Origin: JAWUVP01 sp034112285
GTDB lineage: Bacteria; Pseudomonadota; Gammaproteobacteria; JABDGN01
Direction of reading: 5' to 3'
NCBI GenBank assembly: GCA_034112285.1
Contig: JAWUVP010000072.1
Location: forward strand, 1 to 12,452
Length of the DNA: 12,452 nt
A program made the translations under genes and the position numbers. Below are positions 7,071-12,452 of the stretch, piece by piece; position 1 is the stretch's first letter; every line of letters begins with the position of its first letter. The notes under the pieces are model-generated. The model made no database searches. It was not told the DNA's origin and saw nothing but the letters and a program-made list of their open reading frames with translations.

Positions 7071-7928
7071 TCACCTGCAATTTTTTTCACTAACAAATTT
7101 ATTTATTTCAGCAATGGCTGCTTCTTTAGCATCATGCTGCACAATACCACAGTCATCAAATGCCACAAACGTTACCTCCGCATTTGACATCGCAGCGGCC
7201 GTTTCTTTTGCCACTTCAAGCAGATGACAGGGGCTAATAGTATTCGTTAAATATAAAACAGGATCCGTTATTTTGTAAAGCTCAGGTAAATAGTTAAACT
7301 CGTATCGCTCTTGTTGAATCGACGTCATAAGCTCTGGCTTCATGATCGCACGCTTTACATAACTTTCAGGGATTGGCGTATTTGAACACAGAGGAATACA
7401 TTTGCTAAAATAATCTTCAAATACTTCCGCAGAAGGAATTTCTTTTCCAAAAGCTTTACGAGCAATTTCAGCGTACTCATCTCCGCCAAGTGAAGCAAAG
7501 GCCTTGGTAACACGCTCCACATCAAAACGCCCTTCGGTATCACGCAAAATAATACCCGCAGCATAACCTGGATAACGCATGGCAAAATTCAAGGCCACCC
7601 AACCTCCCATAGACACACCATCAATAAAAGGTTTTGTTAATCCTAAAGTTTCACAGAATTGGTGCAGGTCATCTGCCCACTGTGTAAGATTCCATTGCTT
7701 GGGGTCAGTGCCACTACTGCGCCCATTACCTCGGTGGTCATACAATATCACCTGCGCGAAAGGTGCACATTCACGATAAAATTCCACTTCAAAAGTATGA
7801 TCAATTCCTGGCCCACCATGCATGACCACAATGGTTGGTCTTTCAACCACGCCGTCTTCAGTTAAGTCTAATTCGTGTCCATAAATTTCATAATAGATCT
7901 TTGCATCACCAATGTTAGCGCATGGCAT
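7071..7928 (-). CDS. Alpha/beta hydrolase, prolyl-aminopeptidase-like, atypical acid and His positions
   Basis: 285 aa, cytoplasmic (no signal peptide). HGGPG (residues 37-41) is the oxyanion motif typical of proline iminopeptidases and relatives. DHRGNGRSSG (64-73) and the nucleophile elbow G-V-S106-M-G follow. The usual Asp after strand 6 would fall in YLTNTISPCH (227-235), but there is none there. The usual GH near the end reads CGIVQHD (260-266), with His265 three residues late. Either the triad is relocated or the enzyme is impaired. It is the last gene of a three-gene operon. The TAA of the preceding gene is part of its ribosome binding site (TAAGGAG, 7942-7936), seven bases before the ATG. 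The bidirectional terminator lies downstream. Substrate unknown. Confidence 0.82.
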   Translation of the reverse strand: MPCANIGDAKIYYEIYGHELDLTEDGVVERPTIVVMHGGPGIDHTFEVEFYRECAPFAQVILYDHRGNGRSSGTDPKQWNLTQWADDLHQFCETLGLTKPFIDGVSMGGWVALNFAMRYPGYAAGIILRDTEGRFDVERVTKAFASLGGDEYAEIARKAFGKEIPSAEVFEDYFSKCIPLCSNTPIPESYVKRAIMKPELMTSIQQERYEFNYLPELYKITDPVLYLTNTISPCHLLEVAKETAAAMSNAEVTFVAFDDCGIVQHDAKEAAIAEINKFVSEKNCR

Positions 7929-7939
7929 AAGTTAGCTCC

Positions 7940-8881
7940 TTAATTTTTTGTAATAATATTTGCAATGGTTTGTGCTGGGTCATCACCATCCGTCATAGCA
8001 CCGCATAAAATAATTGTATTGTGGGTTTGCCCGGGTAAAATAACACGTTCAATATTTTTATTTTGTGACTTCAAGTGTTGATAATAAGCTTCCGAATCAT
8101 TTCGAAGGCCATCATATTCAGCAATCAAAAAAGTGGTATCGGGCATGGCCGACACGTCTTTTTCAAATAAGGGTGAAAAAGGTGACCTTGCAAAATCTTG
8201 CTTAGAAATCTCATACTGTTCAAACATGAAGTCTATCCCCGGGCCACGTTGGCAAATTTTATCCTGTGCTTCATATTCATCATATCCATGCTGTGACTGC
8301 GTAAGGTCGTAAGCGCCATTAAGTAATATTTGTTTTTTAATTGATAGCGCGTCATCAGACCTCGACATGCTACCAACATTAGCGGCGGCATGCGCACCTG
8401 AACTCATACCACCAATATAAATATTATTCGGATCAATGTTGAACACTTCACTATGGCTAGCAATATATTTAGTCGCATCATAAGCATCGTGGATAGGCAC
8501 AGGTAAAGCCACTTCAGGACATAAACGAAAATTGACAATAATCACTTTAATCTCACCATACATCGCAATTCTTGATGCCGCAATGGCGTTAACTTCGAAT
8601 AAATCAAGCACAAAGCCACAACCAGGATACATAATAAAAACCGGCTTGCTCGCATCAAGTTGAGGATTGTAAACCCGAATTGGAATTTGGTAACCATCTC
8701 GGCCCGGCACGTGCTTGTCTTCAAAGCTCACATCCGCAGCAGGCCCGGTGTAGCGCAAAAAAACATTAGCACTTTCTTTAAGCTCCTTAAGCGTAGGTGC
8801 AACCATTGCATCCACATCATTTTGTGACACTTGTTGTGCTAGCACTGAAAATAATTCTAACTCACTTGGGTTAACAGACAT
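7940..8881 (-). CDS. HSL-family (alpha/beta hydrolase fold-3) esterase with altered oxyanion motif
   Basis: 313 aa, cytoplasmic. The fold matches bacterial hormone-sensitive-lipase-type esterases. A helical cap occupies roughly 1-50. PGCGF (86-90) is found where the family has HGGGF. Next come FRLCPEVALPVPIHDAYDA (118-136; family pattern YRLAPE..FPA..DD), the elbow GGMS160SGA (family GDSAGG), Asp257 in AEYDGLRND and His287 in PGQTHNT. The catalytic triad is therefore present, but His and a Gly of HGGG are replaced by Pro and Cys. The enzyme may be active on an unusual substrate or of low activity. AGGAG (8892-8888) sits six bases before the ATG. It starts 15 bases after the SDR gene ends, and its stop overlaps the next gene's ribosome binding site. 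Confidence 0.85.
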   Translation of the reverse strand: MSVNPSELELFSVLAQQVSQNDVDAMVAPTLKELKESANVFLRYTGPAADVSFEDKHVPGRDGYQIPIRVYNPQLDASKPVFIMYPGCGFVLDLFEVNAIAASRIAMYGEIKVIIVNFRLCPEVALPVPIHDAYDATKYIASHSEVFNIDPNNIYIGGMSSGAHAAANVGSMSRSDDALSIKKQILLNGAYDLTQSQHGYDEYEAQDKICQRGPGIDFMFEQYEISKQDFARSPFSPLFEKDVSAMPDTTFLIAEYDGLRNDSEAYYQHLKSQNKNIERVILPGQTHNTIILCGAMTDGDDPAQTIANIITKN

Positions 8882-8896
8882 ATATAACTCCTAATA

Positions 8897-9658
8897 TTAA
8901 ACGGATACTGCCGACACACCATTGTCAACAATCAAATCAAGACCATGCACCGCCCTAGCTTCAGTAGAGGCTAAAAAAACAGCCGGGCCGGCTAAATCTT
9001 CGGCTGCCATAAAGCCCGTTTTAGTTGGCGTGTTTTGTTTGATTTGCTCGCTTATTTCTGCATCGGTAACAAAAGGTGCGTTCCCCGGCGTATCGGTACT
9101 TCCAGGTGAAAGCAAATTAACATTGATATTATATTCGGATAACTCCGCCACCATGGTTTTGACTAACGCTTGCATTGCCCCTTTCGTTGCACTGTAGGCC
9201 GATAAGGTTTTAAAGCCTAAGTTTGCCGCGATAGAAGAAATGAAAATTATTTTTCCATAGCGTTGCTGTTTCATCTGAGGCACAACTAACTGAGACAACA
9301 TGAAGCCACTGCGAATATTGGTATTAAACATAAGATCCCAATCCGCTAAAGTTTGTTCTTCAAAATATTTGAATTTAGCTATGCCTACACCATTAACTAA
9401 AATATCAATCCGGCCATGCGCTTGCATCACCCCATCAACCAAGGCTTTACCATCGGCTTCACGGGTGACATCACAATGAATAGCTTGCGCCTGCCCACCT
9501 TGCGCAATAATATTATCGACAATTAATTGTGCCTTGCTTTGACTGTTATTATAAACAACCATAACCTTTGCACCTTCTTGTGCGTAAGCTTTACAGATTG
9601 CAGCACCAATACCTTGTGAGCCACTGGTTACAATAGCAACGTTATCTTTTAAACGCAT
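8897..9658 (-). CDS. Short-chain dehydrogenase/reductase, FabG-like
   Basis: 253 aa, the standard length for classical SDRs, which use NAD(P)H to interconvert ketones and alcohols. The nucleotide site TSGSQGIG (11-18) corresponds to TGGSxGIG, with the second Gly replaced by Ser. CDV (62-64) contacts adenine. NGVG (89-92) stands in place of NNAG. The catalytic set is Asn114, Ser141/142, Tyr155 and Lys159 (YSATK), all present. SPGSTDTPGNAP (184-195) covers the usual PG loop over the cofactor. It is the first gene of the operon, followed after 15 and 11 bases by two hydrolases, so it probably acts on the same compound or its product. AGAGGT (9672-9667) lies eight bases before the ATG. It is not next to fatty-acid synthesis genes, so a role as housekeeping FabG is unlikely. 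Confidence 0.92.
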   Translation of the reverse strand: MRLKDNVAIVTSGSQGIGAAICKAYAQEGAKVMVVYNNSQSKAQLIVDNIIAQGGQAQAIHCDVTREADGKALVDGVMQAHGRIDILVNGVGIAKFKYFEEQTLADWDLMFNTNIRSGFMLSQLVVPQMKQQRYGKIIFISSIAANLGFKTLSAYSATKGAMQALVKTMVAELSEYNINVNLLSPGSTDTPGNAPFVTDAEISEQIKQNTPTKTGFMAAEDLAGPAVFLASTEARAVHGLDLIVDNGVSAVSV

Positions 9659-9991
9659 TTTATTTTACCTCTTAATTGGTTCCATAAATATAGCTTATCA
9701 ATTTTGAAGAAAAATCTTTATGGTTCTATATAAAAATTTTGATTATAATTTTATCACTATGAAAGTCAAAAGGCTCGTAAAAGATTGTATGATTTTTTTG
9801 CATTGCGCCTGGCTTGTGGACAAGGGCTGGAGATTACGAACATAAGGGTGCGGCAGCTTGTTTACAGAGATGAGTGAACGGCTTTAGCTATTTTAATAGC
9901 CACTATCAGAGATCAGTATTTTTCGATCACCCTTCCTTTTTGAACAAAGTTAATCATGAGCGTAAGCCTCATTCACCAAAAGCCACGTTCC
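9659..9991. other. Intergenic region upstream of the hydrolase operon
   Basis: It holds the operon promoter at 9742-9769. A stretch richer in G and C at about 9800-9870 shows no recognisable gene. A perfect 14-base palindrome, GCTATTTTAATAGC, lies at 9887-9900, and a small hairpin, ATGAG/CTCAT, near 9955-9973. No T-rich terminator is visible for the - strand gene that ends at 9992. Confidence 0.5.
9742..9769 (-). promoter_or_regulatory. Sigma-70 promoter of the SDR-hydrolase operon
   Basis: Read on the - strand, TTGACT (9769-9764) and TATAAT (9747-9742) are separated by 16 bp. Five of six -35 bases and all six -10 bases match consensus. Transcription would start near 9735, giving a leader of about 75 bases. 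This is the best promoter in the window by consensus match. Confidence 0.65.
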
Positions 9992-11737
9992 TTAAACCAT
10001 CTCATCACCCTCAGCCACATCGCCGCTACATTTCTCAACAAGCGTATCGGCAATTTTACGTGTTGATAACCAGGTTGAGGCAAACGTGCCACCCACCATT
10101 AATCCACCTAGGAAATTTGCCCACTTGTTGCTATCAAACAATGCCTCACCGCTGTCTTTGCCGTTACCGTAGGAAGCAATAACATAAAAACTACCAACCA
10201 ATAAAAACGTAATTAATCGAGCTAACCATTGCCCGCAACTGACTGATTTTTTGTCGTACATCATGCCATACAACCAATCAATTGAACGGTTGTAAAAAAT
10301 GCTTGCCGTAGCAAGATTTGCCAGCGACGTTACACCGAGCATGGTTAAGTTTTCCCACACTAATGTTCTAAACGTTTTTTGTGTTAACTTCTCTGTGATG
10401 GAAACCGAATAAACCAAGGCCACCGCTAACGTTATCAACATTAAGCCATACATGGCGCAGCGTGTGGTGAATTTTTTTTGTAATTTATGATAATTTGATT
10501 TTGGATCTGAGGCATCACTTACAAAACGCACGCCTGCACCATAGGTTGAGCGCAGGCTGGTGAAACCGTTAAATAGAGCTAGTATAATATCTAAGCTTGC
10601 AGCTGCGGTTTGTGTGTCATGACTTAGCGTTGGAAACTCAGGAACATCTCTGCCATATTTTAACGTGGTAAATAAATCCGTGCCCGCATTTGAGGCCATT
10701 ACGGCACTGGTGGCAGCAGCGTAAGCACTGACCAACCAAATTATACTCAACGCCTTGGGAGATAACCGTTTATCTTTTAAATCTAACGAAGCCAAAATGT
10801 TAACCATTCCAGCAATCAACATACCCGTGGTACCCGCTGCTACACCCGCAAAAACAGGTGCGCCTAAGCCAACCAACGCATCCATAACACCAATAAAAGC
10901 GGTGCCCGCTCCAAGCGCGGTAATGCCTAACTTTAGTACGGGATGAGTTTTCAATGACCAGCTTGTGCAGCTTATTGTAAAGCGGCGCATGTAATCAACG
11001 CTGTAGAACATGCCGTAATAAATATAATTTAACAATGTGCTGGGCACATTGCAGCAATCGAGACAGCTGAGGTAGTCGTAATAACTTTTTACTTCAGCCG
11101 TTGGATAAAATTTTACTTCGCTGTTCGCACTGCTTATTTGTGTTGCTTGTGCTGTCATAGCGTCTACATTTGTAAGGATAAAATTAAGCTTATCAATTTT
11201 ATTCTCTTCTATATTAATAGAACCATACTCAGAGCTTTGACACTTTAATTTCAGCTCAGCGAATTGACCAGGCTGATTAATTTTCATCTCATAAAGGTGC
11301 GCCTCAATTATTTTTGCGGTTGGCGTGGACCGAATTAAATTGCTTTCCAAATCACTGGATAACTCTTCAAGATGTTCTGCAGCACTGCTAATAAAGCCAT
11401 CAAGCGTCAAACGCCTCATTGCGTGACTAATAACAGTAATGTAAAGCTCTATACGTTTATCATCACTATTTGTTACTTTGACCTGTTCACAACGCTTAAA
11501 TATCGTCTTTAATTCAAAACCTCTAAATCGCTTCAAAATTTCCTGCCGCACCATAGTTTCATCCGCGGGGTAGCCCGCTTTATAACGGTCTATCAAAGCG
11601 TTTAATTGCGTCGTGCTGTGATCAAGAAGGTGAAAACCTGAGACACCAGAAAATAGCGTAGCTGGTGTTTGTGAATAACTGTGATGTCGGGCAAAGCGGG
11701 ATGGCTTTTGTGGAGGAGCTTGATGATCTTTGGGCAT
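9992..11737 (-). CDS. Unrecognised multi-pass membrane protein with soluble N-terminal half
   Basis: 581 aa, not assigned to a family. Residues 1-30 are polar and basic with no signal peptide. Residues 40-255 look soluble and largely helical, with a cysteine cluster CLDCC (225-229). From about 268 onward there are seven or eight hydrophobic segments, roughly at 268-290, 293-315, 329-348, 377-395, 427-446, 460-482, 505-523 and 541-558. A short tail ends EKCSGDVAEGDEMV. The acidic C-terminus and orphan status would fit a type IV effector if the organism has a Dot/Icm system, but this is speculative; an inner-membrane protein of unknown role is equally possible. AGGT (11748-11745) lies before the ATG, and TATAAT at 11758-11753 would give a leader of only about nine bases. 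No partner gene is in tight spacing. Confidence 0.8.
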   Translation of the reverse strand: MPKDHQAPPQKPSRFARHHSYSQTPATLFSGVSGFHLLDHSTTQLNALIDRYKAGYPADETMVRQEILKRFRGFELKTIFKRCEQVKVTNSDDKRIELYITVISHAMRRLTLDGFISSAAEHLEELSSDLESNLIRSTPTAKIIEAHLYEMKINQPGQFAELKLKCQSSEYGSINIEENKIDKLNFILTNVDAMTAQATQISSANSEVKFYPTAEVKSYYDYLSCLDCCNVPSTLLNYIYYGMFYSVDYMRRFTISCTSWSLKTHPVLKLGITALGAGTAFIGVMDALVGLGAPVFAGVAAGTTGMLIAGMVNILASLDLKDKRLSPKALSIIWLVSAYAAATSAVMASNAGTDLFTTLKYGRDVPEFPTLSHDTQTAAASLDIILALFNGFTSLRSTYGAGVRFVSDASDPKSNYHKLQKKFTTRCAMYGLMLITLAVALVYSVSITEKLTQKTFRTLVWENLTMLGVTSLANLATASIFYNRSIDWLYGMMYDKKSVSCGQWLARLITFLLVGSFYVIASYGNGKDSGEALFDSNKWANFLGGLMVGGTFASTWLSTRKIADTLVEKCSGDVAEGDEMV

Positions 11738-12087
11738 TGATTTTACCTAGTTATTATACCGGTCTATCTACAGATAGTTACTAGCCACTATAATAGCTTA
11801 CCTAGATTAACGCAATGTTAACCACCTGGTTATAAAATTCAACAAAAATCAAATCGTTGACCGGTTCCTACACGCAACAGCTTGTTTTAAATAAGATTTT
11901 TTGAATTCGGCAGATAATAAACTTCATATTATTAGGCTGGCAAGCTTTGGGGAGACGACGTTTCTAGTTTTAGAGTGCCTGTGTGGCAGCTAACCAGTAG
12001 CTAATAAATGCGGTGTTTCAAAATTATAGCTTATATCGGCATGCTTAGTTTTTGCTCAAGTTTGTTTAAGTTCCGCGCAGATGAACC
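11738..12087. other. 350-bp intergenic region between folA and the membrane-protein gene
   Basis: No gene is seen. Near 11753-11777 lies the promoter region of the downstream - strand gene. Two adjoining small hairpins lie at 11976-12002 (TGCC/GGCA with loop TGTGT, then AGCTA/TAGCT with loop ACCAG). Downstream of the folA stop, an imperfect pair TTAAGTTC (12068-12075) and GAACCTTAA (12084-12092) could form a hairpin on the - strand mRNA, but it lacks a T tract. Confidence 0.45.
11753..11777 (-). promoter_or_regulatory. Putative -10 and adjoining palindromic operator of the membrane-protein gene
   Basis: TATAAT is at 11758-11753 on the - strand. Immediately upstream, CTATCT-ac-AGATAG (11764-11777) is a perfect 14-base palindrome filling the spacer between the -10 and where a -35 should be. 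No good -35 is visible. A repressor or activator site is a reasonable reading, but the regulator is unknown. Confidence 0.4.
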
Positions 12088-12452
12088 TTAACGCTCATAA
12101 ACCCAATACGTATAATCAAACGGATTAACAGCATCAGCTTTATGCGCATCACAGCTCACTTCATTCCAGGCACTTAATTCTATTTTATCTAAAAAAGTAT
12201 CGGCCTCAAAGCTGTGGTGAATGGTTGTGAGGTATAAGCGAGTGGCATTTGGCAACATAGTACGAAATAAATTTGCGCCGCCAACCACCATGGCCTCGGG
12301 CTCATCTTCCACTGCAGCAAGTGCCGCTTCTGGACTGTAATAAATTTCGCAGCCTTGGGCTGTATAATTTTTATCACGCGTGATGATTATATTACGGCGT
12401 TTGGGTAATGGCTTGCCAATAGAGTCGAAGGTTTTACGGCCCATAATAATGG
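12088..12452 (-). CDS. folA: Dihydrofolate reductase, 5' part beyond the window
   Basis: The last 121 codons of DHFR, which reduces dihydrofolate to tetrahydrofolate with NADPH. The visible sequence begins within the IIMGRKTF segment (NADPH-binding) and continues SIGKPLPKRRNIIITR. It then has MVVGGANLF, the conserved double glycine at the cofactor site, and YLTTI with the conserved Thr. It closes with the usual aromatic final strand (YTYWVYER). An ATG at 12444 is the internal Met of the MGRKTF motif, not the start; about 40 residues including the catalytic Asp/Glu region lie outside the window. It is transcribed toward apaH, as in E. coli, but about 9.2 kb away. Confidence 0.95.
   Translation of the reverse strand, partial: IIMGRKTFDSIGKPLPKRRNIIITRDKNYTAQGCEIYYSPEAALAAVEDEPEAMVVGGANLFRTMLPNATRLYLTTIHHSFEADTFLDKIELSAWNEVSCDAHKADAVNPFDYTYWVYER

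Noticed and set aside
8922..9197. 91-codon + strand frame opposite the SDR gene
   Set aside because: It lies wholly antisense to a well-supported SDR and has no family features.
9874..10182. 102-codon + strand frame
   Set aside because: Mostly antisense to the 581-aa gene, composition unlike a protein (many His, Pro and Arg), and no ribosome binding site.
12088..12444. FolA as a complete 118-aa protein from the ATG at 12444
   Set aside because: That Met is inside the conserved MGRKTF motif and the frame stays open to the window edge, so the gene is simply cut.

Overview
The window looks like chromosomal DNA of a gammaproteobacterium, moderately AT-rich and Gram-negative. The evidence is signal-peptide-bearing outer-membrane barrels, a Bcr/CflA-type drug exporter, and symmetrical ApaH plus a FolA fragment whose 3' ends face each other. 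A host-associated lineage such as Legionellales is possible: there is a large orphan membrane protein with an acidic tail, a secreted protease and a decayed secreted-protein gene. That is an inference from gene style, not a phylogenetic result.

Layout. Positions 1-130 hold a perfect 27-bp inverted repeat of a REP-like element. Positions 288-749 are the wreck of a small secreted-protein gene: its probable ATG now reads ACG, and a TAA interrupts the signal peptide. Next on the + strand are an MFS exporter (906-2099, probably leaderless; the longer reading from 771 begins inside a hairpin) and apaH (2139-2918). On the - strand, 5860-2955 is a two-gene unit: a secreted S8 (subtilisin-like) protease with three tandem C-terminal repeats, overlapping by ATGA a small beta-barrel protein. 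Divergent from it, on the + strand, is a second barrel of similar type (6221-6919), ended by a clear bidirectional terminator. Positions 9658-7071 (-) form a tight three-gene operon of an SDR oxidoreductase, an HSL-type esterase and a second alpha/beta hydrolase, preceded by a good sigma-70 promoter. Positions 11737-9992 (-) encode an unrecognised 581-aa protein with a soluble helical N-terminal half and 7-8 membrane segments. The window ends inside folA (12452-12088, -).

Taken together, apaH and folA are adjacent and convergent in E. coli. Here they keep that orientation but are separated by about 9.2 kb, so 2919-12087 reads as an accessory block placed between two conserved housekeeping genes. 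Within it, the surface module (protease plus two barrels with short in-frame repeats in predicted loops) and the hydrolase operon (two hydrolases with degenerate active-site motifs plus an SDR) are the parts most likely to be undescribed. No tRNA, rRNA, CRISPR array, transposase or integrase was recognised.
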